Source: Undibacterium sp. 5I1 (GTDB lineage Bacteria; Pseudomonadota; Gammaproteobacteria; Burkholderiales; Burkholderiaceae_D). From it: a stretch of 64,000 nucleotides of DNA. This document shows, piece by piece, positions 43,382-51,634 of this stretch (its first letter is position 1; each line of letters starts with the position of its first letter). Under the pieces are notes generated by a model. That model was not told where the DNA came from. It saw only the letters and a list, made by a program, of their open reading frames with translations, and searched no databases. The position numbers and the translations under genes are program-made. The stretch spans positions 1,674,001 through 1,738,000 of the forward strand of contig NZ_JAVIWI010000001.1 in assembly GCF_034314085.1 (NCBI RefSeq), written 5' to 3'.

Positions 43382-43616
43382 ACCCAGATTTTCCATTGGA
43401 ACAGCGACATGTGTGCCTTTGGCGAACTGACTGGCTAGACGCGACGACGACGCAAGCTGCATCTTGCTAGGAGGAGCAACAACGCCAAGCAGTTCGCCAA
43501 AGGTGCAATTGTCGCTGTAGCGTTCCCACTCAAATCGCGGTGGTGCTGTCCCTCTGAAGACCGCACGCCGTCTGCGTTTTTTGCGAAGTGGTAGCGGTCT
43601 AATGGAAAATCTGGGT
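43382..43616. repeat. 235-bp inverted-repeat element (MITE-like, single copy here)
   Basis: Perfect 16-bp terminal inverted repeats, ACCCAGATTTTCCATT and AATGGAAAATCTGGGT, enclose 203 bp. Inside is a second imperfect 28-bp inverted repeat (43402-43429 with 43490-43517, sharing CCTTTGGCGAACTG). It has no coding capacity. The structure suggests a non-autonomous transposable element or its remnant. The right half contains AGACCGC..GCGGTCT, which strengthens the fold. Confidence 0.8.
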
Positions 43617-43685
43617 CAAATAAATCCGTAATCAAAACATCGACCCACAACGCATCGACCCAAATGATTACGGATAAAAAACTAA

Positions 43686-45245
43686 TTAAGATTTTGTACT
43701 TACCAATACCGACTGACAGGCTGCACGTTGCGGATCGCTCGCTGGTAATTTGCCACAAATGCCGTCAAGCTGGCTGCGTACTTTTTGGAACGACGCCTGA
43801 TGCTTGCCATTTTTATTCCAGTCCATCAGCTTTTTACCCATCCGGTCCAGCGAGGAACGGTTACGCTCATAAAACGCATTTTCAGTTGCGCCAATTTCTG
43901 ACAATACACTTTGAGTCGCCTTCTCAATGCGTGCATCTTCAGTCGGTGCCAACTCAATCAAACTATTCACATAGCTAGCGCCCCATTGCAGACGTGTGGC
44001 AGGACCTTTTGCCGCATTGTAGGCTTGCTCGTACCAATTGACAGCGGCGGTCTTGTCACCACGTTTTTTTGCATTAGATGCGAGACTGGACATAAAGTAA
44101 TACGGAGAATGAGAGCGCTTTAATTCAGCTTTCAACAAATTATCTGACTCATCCATCATGCCTGCTGCACCAAACGCATGTGCCGCAGCGTTGACGACTG
44201 ACTGGCGCTCGTAGGCATCGGTAGTCGCCTGCTCAATTTGTACTACCCGCTTTTGTATATCTTTTAGAAATGCGGCATCAGGCTTGGCATTATCTAGCGT
44301 TGCCAAAGTGGCCAAACCATTAATTGCTCCCAACCGATCCGTCTTCGATAAGCTGGCGTCATCTGCGAGCTTGACTAATGCAGCATTGAAGGTGGCGACT
44401 AATTGATTGCGTAAATCGGATTTAGCACTCGTCAAAAATTCGACCAGTTCACCCGGTACGCCAGTCACCAGATCCATGTTGTCACGAGCGTTTTTTTGAT
44501 CGGCTAATGCTTTAGTCAGTTTATCTAAGGCCTTCGTTTTATCAATACTTACTTTTACTGAGCCAGGAGATGCGCTCGCGGTAATCGCTAAAGCCTTGAG
44601 GTAAAAACGTGTCGCATTAGAAGGATTTGGACTCAGCTCTGACAAACGCAGGAGCGTTGCAACGACATCTTTGCTGCTGACCAATTTCTGTTCAGGATCA
44701 TCCCAAGAATAATCTGCCAGCAAGCTCCAGTCCTCTGCGCTGATTTTTTTACTCCCAGCAAGCGCCAGCTTCAAACTATCTTGCACAGATAAACTGCTGT
44801 TCATCGCCGAGGTCAGTACTTGTAAGTAGCGGTCAGAGTCAACTTCGCCAGGAAGGCGCGTGATTTCAGTGCCATCTGGCTTAAATAAAATCATGGTGGG
44901 ATAACCGCGTACCTTGAAGCGCGCCGCTAATTTTTGCGCACTTGGCGTATCGCCATCCAAATACACAGGGATAAAATGACGGGAACGGTCAATAAAATCC
45001 TGACGATTAAAAATCGTTGCTTTGACCTGATTACAAGGCGGGCACCAAACTGCTCCCCAATACAAGAACAAAGGTTTTTTAGCTAATTTAGCTTGGGCAA
45101 AGGCAGCGTCAACATCGTTATCTTTGCGCCAGTCAATCCCACTGTGATCGGCGCTGGCTGCGACAGAACTAGATTTGTCTGTCGCCGCAAACAATGGAGA
45201 CGCCACCAAAAATAAACTAGCGATAAGAGCAGATTGAATTTTCAT
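43686..45245 (-). CDS. Exported thioredoxin-family protein with a helical C-terminal region
   Basis: A 519-residue protein with a signal peptide (MKIQSALIASLFLVASPLFA). The thioredoxin-like domain (about 30-150) has the redox motif CPPC at about 68-71 (WGAVWCPPCNQVK), a cis-Pro in RGYPTMILF and the downstream ITRLPGEVDSDRY. The remaining 350 residues are alpha-helical and resemble TPR-like superhelical repeats (LYAKALAIT-, AADAYERQSVVNAAAHAFGAAGMMDES-type segments). It should act on disulfides in the periplasm, perhaps with a bound partner. It is alone on the minus strand and convergent with dadA. Confidence 0.88.
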   Translation of the reverse strand: MKIQSALIASLFLVASPLFAATDKSSSVAASADHSGIDWRKDNDVDAAFAQAKLAKKPLFLYWGAVWCPPCNQVKATIFNRQDFIDRSRHFIPVYLDGDTPSAQKLAARFKVRGYPTMILFKPDGTEITRLPGEVDSDRYLQVLTSAMNSSLSVQDSLKLALAGSKKISAEDWSLLADYSWDDPEQKLVSSKDVVATLLRLSELSPNPSNATRFYLKALAITASASPGSVKVSIDKTKALDKLTKALADQKNARDNMDLVTGVPGELVEFLTSAKSDLRNQLVATFNAALVKLADDASLSKTDRLGAINGLATLATLDNAKPDAAFLKDIQKRVVQIEQATTDAYERQSVVNAAAHAFGAAGMMDESDNLLKAELKRSHSPYYFMSSLASNAKKRGDKTAAVNWYEQAYNAAKGPATRLQWGASYVNSLIELAPTEDARIEKATQSVLSEIGATENAFYERNRSSLDRMGKKLMDWNKNGKHQASFQKVRSQLDGICGKLPASDPQRAACQSVLVSTKS

Positions 45246-45407
45246 AAGTAACCAGAATAGTAAATGACACTAAAGATGAGTGTTTAAGTGTAACAAATAT
45301 AGTGAAAACAAGGCTACCTCCAAAATGCGATCCTATTGGATTGGAATGATTAGGCACAATCAATTGCAAGTTGACACTCTTTAACTAGCGTCTTTAATCT
45401 TGGATTA

Positions 45408-45444
45408 AAAACAAAAATGCGCAGGTTTTACGCTGCGCATTTTA
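45408..45444 (-). terminator. Intrinsic terminator of the beta-oxidation gene
   Basis: On the minus strand AAAATGCGCAG and CTGCGCATTTT form the stem with an 8-nt loop and continue TTGTTTTT. It lies 35 bp after the stop codon at 45480. Confidence 0.85.
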
Positions 45445-45479
45445 TATTTCAACTGAAATTTCAACTACTTAATATTTGT

Positions 45480-47561
45480 TTAACCGTTGAAGCTTTTTCC
45501 TTCTACTGCCAGCTTTGCCAGCAACGGTGCTACTTTCCATGCGTCGCCGTGACGACCTTTGGCGTATTTATCCATCGCCATGACGACATTTGGCAAACCA
45601 ACAGTGTCAGCGTAGAACATCGGGCCACCGCGATGCAAAGGGAAGCCGTAGCCGGTTAAGTAGACCATATCGATATCTGATGCACGGGTAGCGATGCCCT
45701 CTTCTAGGATGTGTGCGGCTTCGTTGACCAATGCGTAGATCAAACGTTCAACAATTTCCTGATCGCTGACTTTGCGACGCTCAACACCAAGATCGGCAGA
45801 ATGCTTGACGATCATGTCGTTGACGATTTGCGATGGATACGCTTTACGGTCGCCCGGTTTGTAGTCATACCAGCCTGCACCTGTTTTTTGACCATAGCGT
45901 CCTAACTCACAGAGTAAATCTGCAGTTTTGGAATAGGTTACTTCTGGTTTTTCTACATAGCGGCGTTTGCGAATATACCAACCAATATCATTACCAGCCA
46001 AATCGCCCATGCGGAATGGACCCATTGCAAAGCCCATTTTTTCGACCGCTTTATCAACCTGCTCCGGTGTGCAGCCTTCTTCCAGCAAGAAACCGGCTTG
46101 ACGGCTGTATTGCTCGATCATACGATTACCGATAAAGCCATCACAGACACCAGACACTACGCCGGTCTTCTTGATTTTTTTGGACAAGGCCAAGGTCGTA
46201 GCGAGCACGTCTTTTGCGGTTTTTTTGCCACGGACGATTTCTAACAATTTCATCACATTGGCTGGGCTGAAGAAATGCGTTCCGACGACATCTTCCGGAC
46301 GTTTGGTAAAACTAGCGATCTTATCGACGTCCAGTGTGGATGTGTTCGACGCGAGTATCGCACCAGGCTTCATAACCTCATCCAACTTTTTGAATACCTG
46401 CTCTTTCACACCCATGTCTTCAAATACGGCTTCTACTACGATGTCCGCTTGGCCGATGGCTTCGTAAGACAAAGTACCAGTGATCAGCGCAACACGCTGG
46501 TCAAATTTTTCTTGCGTCAGCTTGCCTTTTTTCAAGGTATTTTCGTAATTTTTACGAATCGTTGCCAAGCCTTTGTCCAATGCTTCTTGCTTCATTTCTA
46601 GAATTTGTACCGGGATGCCGGCATTAGCAAAGTTCATCGCAATGCCACCGCCCATCGTACCTGCACCGATCACGGCAGCAGATTTGATTGGACGAACTGG
46701 AGTATCTTCCGGTACATCAGGTAGTTTGCTGGCGGCACGCTCACCGAAGAAGGCATGACGCAAAGCTTTAGATTCTGTGGTCTGAACCAACTCAAGAAAT
46801 AGTTCGCGCTCAAATTTAATACCATCGTCAAACTTGTGCGTGATGGAAGCCGCAACGGCTTCGACACATTTCAATGGAGCAGGGAAAGGTCCTGACATGG
46901 CACGCACAGTGTTGCGTGAGAACTGTAAAAAGGCTTCGTAATTTGGATAGTTAACTTTAATGTCACGTACTTTTGGCAAAGGTCGCACATCCGCGACTTT
47001 AGCCGCGAATGCTAGCGCACCTTGCATCAGATCGCCCTCGATCATTTCATTGAACAGGGCTGTTTTTGCCAACTTTTCAGAAGGAATAGCAGTTCCGGAA
47101 ACGATCATGTTCAGGGCCATTTCCAAACCTAATACGCGTGGCAAACGCTGCGTACCGCCCGCCCCCGGCAAAATGCCGAGTTTAACTTCTGGCAGAGCGA
47201 TTTGTGCGCCAGCGATAGCGACACGATAGTTACAACCCAACGCCAATTCCAGACCACCGCCCATGCAGACAGAATGAATCGCAGCGATAACAGGCTTGCT
47301 GGAACCTTCCACCACGTTGATCACCGTATGCAGCGTTGGCTCTGCCATGGCTTTAGGTGAATTGAATTCTTTAATGTCCGCACCACCAGAAAACGCTTTG
47401 CCCGCGCCCGTGATGATAATTGCTTTAACCGCGTCATCGTTTAAGGCTTGCTTCATGCCCTCAACAATCGCACTGCGCGTGGAGTGACCCAAACCATTCA
47501 CAGGGGGATTATTTAGCGTAATGACGGCAACATTGCCGTTGACTTGATATTCTGCGCTCAT
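45480..47561 (-). CDS. Bifunctional enoyl-CoA hydratase / 3-hydroxyacyl-CoA dehydrogenase (FadB/FadJ type)
   Basis: A multifunctional beta-oxidation enzyme, 693 residues. The crotonase domain (about 1-190) contains GAGKAFSGGADIKEF, HSVCMGGGLELALGCNY and LGILPGAGGTQRLPR, with both catalytic Glu positions in place. The dehydrogenase domain starts near 295 with AVIGAGTMGGGIAMNFANAG and has GTHFFSPANVMKLLEIVRG with the catalytic His. FLLEEGCTPEQVDKAVEKMGFAMGPF belongs to the C-terminal domain. The length fits FadB, FadJ and the peroxisomal-type enzyme, so no symbol is given. AGGAAGAG precedes the ATG. An operator-like palindrome lies about 145 bp upstream, and no thiolase is adjacent. Confidence 0.95.
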   Translation of the reverse strand: MSAEYQVNGNVAVITLNNPPVNGLGHSTRSAIVEGMKQALNDDAVKAIIITGAGKAFSGGADIKEFNSPKAMAEPTLHTVINVVEGSSKPVIAAIHSVCMGGGLELALGCNYRVAIAGAQIALPEVKLGILPGAGGTQRLPRVLGLEMALNMIVSGTAIPSEKLAKTALFNEMIEGDLMQGALAFAAKVADVRPLPKVRDIKVNYPNYEAFLQFSRNTVRAMSGPFPAPLKCVEAVAASITHKFDDGIKFERELFLELVQTTESKALRHAFFGERAASKLPDVPEDTPVRPIKSAAVIGAGTMGGGIAMNFANAGIPVQILEMKQEALDKGLATIRKNYENTLKKGKLTQEKFDQRVALITGTLSYEAIGQADIVVEAVFEDMGVKEQVFKKLDEVMKPGAILASNTSTLDVDKIASFTKRPEDVVGTHFFSPANVMKLLEIVRGKKTAKDVLATTLALSKKIKKTGVVSGVCDGFIGNRMIEQYSRQAGFLLEEGCTPEQVDKAVEKMGFAMGPFRMGDLAGNDIGWYIRKRRYVEKPEVTYSKTADLLCELGRYGQKTGAGWYDYKPGDRKAYPSQIVNDMIVKHSADLGVERRKVSDQEIVERLIYALVNEAAHILEEGIATRASDIDMVYLTGYGFPLHRGGPMFYADTVGLPNVVMAMDKYAKGRHGDAWKVAPLLAKLAVEGKSFNG

Positions 47562-47705
47562 GTCTCTTCCTAAAGGTTGAAATGTTATTGATTTGGCAGG
47601 CTTAGATAAGCTATTTAACCAGTACAGTGCAGATCACTGCCAGATTAAAACTATTGCATTAAATAATGCTTTAGTTTCATTCACCGACATTCACTATACC
47701 GCAAA

Positions 47706-47723
47706 ATAGTACGATCGTATTAT
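47706..47723 (-). promoter_or_regulatory. Operator-like palindrome upstream of the beta-oxidation gene
   Basis: On the minus strand TTGAAA is directly followed by TAATACGATCGTACTAT, a near-perfect palindrome centred on CGATCG. The same arrangement occurs upstream of livH and the acyl-CoA ligase. It would place a repressor between -35 and -10 sequences. Confidence 0.7.
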
Positions 47724-47758
47724 TTCAACATAAAAATTTTTTAAACATCAACTATTCG

Positions 47759-47845
47759 ACATACTCCCCTTAAAAACAAGGAAAGTATGCCGATTGTCCA
47801 GAGAATCATTGGACGAATAAATATTACTGGGGTAGAGTATATTTA
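47759..47845. repeat. Family-1 AT-rich palindromic repeat, copy h
   Basis: ACATACTCCCCTTAAAAAC ... GATTGTCCAGAG...CATTGGACGAATAA ... GGGGTAGAGTATATTTA. The last bases overlap the stop codon of livF (47843-47845), so the repeat ends exactly at the gene's 3' end. Confidence 0.78.
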
Positions 47846-48544
47846 AACTTCCAGCCACTCACGACGGATAGCATCATTAGCACGTAACTCGCTTGGGGTG
47901 CCTTCAAACACAATGCAGCCATGTCCCATGACATACACCCGTTGAGAAATCTCTAGCGCAATTGCCAGCTTCTGCTCAACTAATAAGACTGAAATGCCGC
48001 GATTCTTAAGCTCTTTCAAATATTCAGCGACCAGTTCTACGATTTTTGGCGCTAAACCTTCGGTCGGCTCGTCAATCATGATCAAATCAGGATCACCCAT
48101 CAAGGTGCGGCACAGCGTCAGCATTTGTTGCTCGCCACCTGACAAAACCCCAGCAGCAGTATGCTGGCGCTCCTTCAGGCGAGGAAACATCTGATACATA
48201 TCGTCCAGAGCCCAGCGTGATTTTTTGCCGGATTTTTCGCCCAGAATCAAATTTTGCTCGACGGTCAGTGTTGGAAAAATATCGCGATTTTCCGGAACAT
48301 ATCCCAAGCCTTTGTGAGCGATCTGGAACGCCTTCAAGCCGATAATTTCTTCGCCCTTAAACTTGATCGAGCCTGTCGAATTCACCTGCCCCATCGTCGC
48401 TTTGACTGTCGTCGAACGACCAACGCCGTTGCGTCCAAGCAGGCTAACAATTTCTCCCTGATTCACCACCAAATCGACGCCATGCAGAACATGGCTCTTG
48501 CCATAGAAAGCGTTTAAATCTTTAATTTCTAACAATGCACTCAT
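47843..48544 (-). CDS. livF: Branched-chain-type ABC transporter ATP-binding protein LivF
   Basis: One of two cytoplasmic ATPases of a Liv/HAAT-type importer. 233 residues with Walker A LLGRNGVGRSTT (Arg where Lys-Thr-Thr is usual: GRNGVGRST instead of GRNGVGKTT), signature LSGGEQQM, Walker B DLIMIDEPTEGL and the switch His region LLVEQ. The replaced Walker A Lys could lower ATP binding and is odd for this highly conserved motif. The ATG overlaps the livG stop codon by 4 bases. Last gene of the transporter block; its stop codon lies in a family-1 repeat. Confidence 0.93.
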   Translation of the reverse strand: MSALLEIKDLNAFYGKSHVLHGVDLVVNQGEIVSLLGRNGVGRSTTVKATMGQVNSTGSIKFKGEEIIGLKAFQIAHKGLGYVPENRDIFPTLTVEQNLILGEKSGKKSRWALDDMYQMFPRLKERQHTAAGVLSGGEQQMLTLCRTLMGDPDLIMIDEPTEGLAPKIVELVAEYLKELKNRGISVLLVEQKLAIALEISQRVYVMGHGCIVFEGTPSELRANDAIRREWLEV

Positions 48545-49308
48545 GCTGCTGCCTCCACAGGTGCATGCCCACCTAAATAAGCGTCTTTCACTTTTTGATT
48601 GTTTCGGATGTTCATCGGGGTGTCGCAGGCAATGACTTCACCATAAACGACTACGGCAATTTTATCTGCCAGACCAAACACCACACTCATGTCGTGCTCC
48701 ACCATGAGCAATGTTTTGCCCACGGTGACTTTACGAATCAGCTCGACTGCGGCATCCGACTCTGAACGACTCATCCCTGCAGTAGGTTCATCCAGCAAGA
48801 TTACATCGGCACCACCGGCAATCGTAATGCCAATTTCCAGCGCACGTTGTTCGGCGTAAGTTAGCAAGCCAGCAGTAATATTACGACGCCGCTTGAGACC
48901 AATTTGCTCCAACACCGCCTCGGCACGTTCATGTGCGTCTTTTAAACCATTCAGCCGATGCCAGAAAGAATATTTGTAGCCTAGCGACCATAAGACCGCA
49001 CAGCGCAAATTTTCATATACCGATAAACGGTGAAAAATATTGGTAATCTGGAAAGAGCGCGATAGACCACGACGATTGATTTCAAACGGCTTGAGCGTAG
49101 AAATACTTTCACCATTCAATAAAATATCGCCAGAAGTGATCGGGAAGCGACCAGAAATTAAATTAAACAGCGTCGATTTTCCCGCACCATTTGGTCCAAT
49201 AATCGCAAAGCGTTCGCCCTTGGGTACTTGCAAGGTCGCACCACGGATGATTTCTGATTTGCCGAAACTTTTTCTGACTTCTTTTAATTCGAGGGAGAAC
49301 TGACTCAT
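48541..49308 (-). CDS. livG: Branched-chain-type ABC transporter ATP-binding protein LivG
   Basis: The second ATPase of the importer. About 255 residues from the ATG at 49308, which overlaps the livM stop codon by 4 bases; an in-frame opening further upstream would overlap livM more and is rejected. Walker A is IGPNGAGKSTLF, signature LLTYAEQRALEIG (the degenerate form typical of LivG), Walker B VILLDEPTAGM, and LLMVEHDMSVVF holds the switch His. Overlapping starts and stops indicate translational coupling of livM, livG and livF. Confidence 0.94.
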   Translation of the reverse strand: MSQFSLELKEVRKSFGKSEIIRGATLQVPKGERFAIIGPNGAGKSTLFNLISGRFPITSGDILLNGESISTLKPFEINRRGLSRSFQITNIFHRLSVYENLRCAVLWSLGYKYSFWHRLNGLKDAHERAEAVLEQIGLKRRRNITAGLLTYAEQRALEIGITIAGGADVILLDEPTAGMSRSESDAAVELIRKVTVGKTLLMVEHDMSVVFGLADKIAVVVYGEVIACDTPMNIRNNQKVKDAYLGGHAPVEAAA

Positions 49309-50591
49309 GCTTGCACCCTCCGCATTTGCTCTTCGATTTCGGTATTCACTTCGCCCCATTTTTGTTGGAATGGTGGTTTAGCAAAGATAAATCCGGCGAC
49401 GCCAACTACGATAAAGGCGGTAGCAATCAGCCATGAACTTGGCAAGGCTGTATCGAGATTGACACCAAACAGGTTCATTGTGGAAGTTTGCGACGCCTCT
49501 AAGGTGCGCTGATATAACATCTCGATGGCGAGTACGATGCCAATCACGGCGATGGCGGACGCCAGCAATAATTTCCACATCGGTGACCAGACACGTTTAA
49601 ACAATCCAAACTTAGCAACGCGTAAATTCATCATCAAAATACTGGCCACACCACCAGGTGCATACATCACCACAAGAATAAAAATAATCCCTAAGTACAA
49701 TTGCCAGGCTTTGGTGAAATCAGACATCATTACTGTCAGCATGACGCCAAGTACTGCACCGATCAATGGTCCAAAGAAGAAGCCAATTCCACCAATAAAA
49801 GTGAACAACAAAACACCACCAGAACGCACGGCACTGACATTCTCGGCGCTGACAATTTCAAAGTTAATCGCCGACAAACCACCTGCAATCCCGGCAAAAA
49901 ACGCAGAAAGAATCAATGTTAGATAACGCACCCACTGTGTGTTATACCCGATGAACTCTACCCGTTCTGGATTATCTCTCACCGCATTCGTCAAGCGTCC
50001 CAATGGGGTTTGAGTAAAAGCATACATACCGATCGTGCTGATAAATAACCAGAACGCAATCAGGTAATACACCTGAATTTGGGGGCCGTAAGTAATACCC
50101 AAAAATGGCTGACCAATGACACGATTAGTTGAAATGCCGCCTTCGCCACCGAAGAAATTTGGAAACATCAAAGAACATGCAAATACCAGTTCAACGATCC
50201 CTAATGTGATCATAGAAAATGTTGTTCCTGATTTTTTGGTCGTGACGTAGCCAAACAAGACGCCAAATACCATACCGGCAACGCCGCCGATTAAGGGAAT
50301 GAGAGTAATTGGGAAAATGAGCGAGCCATTCGTGACTAAATTCATCGCATGAATGGAAAAGAATGCCCCCAATCCCGAATACACTGCATGTCCAAATGAA
50401 AGCATCCCACCCTGCCCCAATAGCATATTGAAGGACAGGCCAAAAATCATGAGCGTACCGATTTGAGACAGCAGAGAAAGCGATCCGCCGGACTTAAAAA
50501 TCAATGGCGCAACGATCAACATCAGAGCAAAGCAGCCCCATACAATCCAGCGCACCAGATTGAGAGGTTTATAGTTAAGAGTATTTGTCAT
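49305..50591 (-). CDS. livM: Branched-chain-type ABC transporter permease LivM
   Basis: A membrane permease of 428 residues with about ten hydrophobic segments. LSFGHAVYSGLGAFFSIHAM and FGLSFNMLLGQGGMLSFGH match the LivM family, and RAVRDNPERVEFIGY (here NAVRDNPERVEFIGYNTQ) is the cytoplasmic loop that contacts the ATPase. It is longer than many LivM proteins, with an extra C-terminal membrane pair (about 335-405). Located 3 bp after livH and overlapping livG. Confidence 0.93.
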   Translation of the reverse strand: MTNTLNYKPLNLVRWIVWGCFALMLIVAPLIFKSGGSLSLLSQIGTLMIFGLSFNMLLGQGGMLSFGHAVYSGLGAFFSIHAMNLVTNGSLIFPITLIPLIGGVAGMVFGVLFGYVTTKKSGTTFSMITLGIVELVFACSLMFPNFFGGEGGISTNRVIGQPFLGITYGPQIQVYYLIAFWLFISTIGMYAFTQTPLGRLTNAVRDNPERVEFIGYNTQWVRYLTLILSAFFAGIAGGLSAINFEIVSAENVSAVRSGGVLLFTFIGGIGFFFGPLIGAVLGVMLTVMMSDFTKAWQLYLGIIFILVVMYAPGGVASILMMNLRVAKFGLFKRVWSPMWKLLLASAIAVIGIVLAIEMLYQRTLEASQTSTMNLFGVNLDTALPSSWLIATAFIVVGVAGFIFAKPPFQQKWGEVNTEIEEQMRRVQA

Positions 50592-50594
50592 TTT

Positions 50595-51542
50595 TTATCC
50601 TTCGCGAGTACCCAGCAAACCACGTGGCCGGAAGATGAGGATAAGTACCAACATTAGGTAAGGCATGATGGGTGCAGTCTGCGCAATTGTGAGATTGAGC
50701 AGAGCATAACCGGGTGTTGTATCGGTAATTTGTGTCCCCATTTTTGCGAACACCGTCACAAATGAATAGTCCAGTGCGACAGCAAATGTTTGTACGACGC
50801 CAATCAGTATTGAGGCGACAAAAGCACCCGCTAACGAGCCCATGCCTCCGACCACCACCACGACAAAAATAATACTACCTAGTGTCGCTGCCATACCTGG
50901 CTCCGTAACAAAAGCATTGCCGCCGACAACGCCAGCCAATCCTGCCAGCGCGCAACCGCCGCCAAACACCAGCATAAATACGCGTGGCACATTGTGTCCC
51001 AGCGCCTCTACCGTATCTGGGTGTGTCAATGCAGCTTGTATCACTAGACCGATACGAGTTTTGGTCAACAATAAATAAATCGAGATCAGCATCAGTAAGG
51101 CGACAAACATCATAAAGCCGCGATACATCGGGAAAGTCGTTGTGTACAAAGTGAATAAAGGGCCATCCAATGCAGCAGGAATCGCATACGGCACAGTAGA
51201 GCGTCCCCAGATCAACTGCACTAATTCCACAATCACATAAGACAAGCCAAAGGTGAATAATAGTTCGGGAATATGCCCGTATTTATGTACTGAACGCAGG
51301 CCATAACGCTCTACAAGTGCTCCCAAGACGCCAACAAGCAAAGGGGCAACGAGCAACGCAGGCCAAAAGCCAAGTTTGGAGCTGATGCCATAGGCAAAAT
51401 ATGCACCTATCATATAAAAACTGGCGTGGGCGAAATTGAGTACGCCCATCATACTGAAAATCAGCGTCAGTCCAGAGGAGAGCATAAACAAGAGCAGTCC
51501 GTAACTAACCCCGTTCAGCAAGGTGATCAATGTAAATTCCAC
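50595..51542 (-). CDS. livH: Branched-chain-type ABC transporter permease LivH
   Basis: The partner permease, 315 residues with about eight hydrophobic segments. MEFTLITLLNGVSYGLLLFMLSSGLTLIFSMMGVLNFAH is the usual start (the SYG and LNFAHA motifs), and QAALTHPDTVEALGHNVPRVFML is the ATPase-contact loop. GTG start with AAAGGA upstream. An operator-like palindrome lies just upstream, between the binding-protein terminator and this start, so livHMGF can be transcribed from its own promoter. Confidence 0.93.
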   Translation of the reverse strand: MEFTLITLLNGVSYGLLLFMLSSGLTLIFSMMGVLNFAHASFYMIGAYFAYGISSKLGFWPALLVAPLLVGVLGALVERYGLRSVHKYGHIPELLFTFGLSYVIVELVQLIWGRSTVPYAIPAALDGPLFTLYTTTFPMYRGFMMFVALLMLISIYLLLTKTRIGLVIQAALTHPDTVEALGHNVPRVFMLVFGGGCALAGLAGVVGGNAFVTEPGMAATLGSIIFVVVVVGGMGSLAGAFVASILIGVVQTFAVALDYSFVTVFAKMGTQITDTTPGYALLNLTIAQTAPIMPYLMLVLILIFRPRGLLGTREG

Positions 51543-51565
51543 TGCAAAGATCCTTTTGGAAAAAA

Positions 51566-51583
51566 TGGACGATCGTACTAATT
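51566..51583 (-). promoter_or_regulatory. Operator-like palindrome upstream of livH
   Basis: On the minus strand TTGTTAATTAGTACGATCG continues into TCC. It shares the core TAGTACGATCGT with the sites at 47706 and 54781 and likewise follows a TTG hexamer. It ends 24 bp before the livH GTG. Confidence 0.7.
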
Positions 51584-51588
51584 AACAA

Positions 51589-51624
51589 GAAAAAAAGAGA
51601 GCGCACCAAAGTGCTGCTCTCTTT
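51589..51624 (-). terminator. Terminator between the binding-protein gene and livH
   Basis: On the minus strand AAAGAGAGC and GCTCTCTTT form a stem, followed by TTTTCTT. It lies about 10 bp after the binding-protein stop codon and would leave more binding protein than permease, as is common in such loci. Confidence 0.82.
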
Positions 51625-51634
51625 ATCTGATTAA

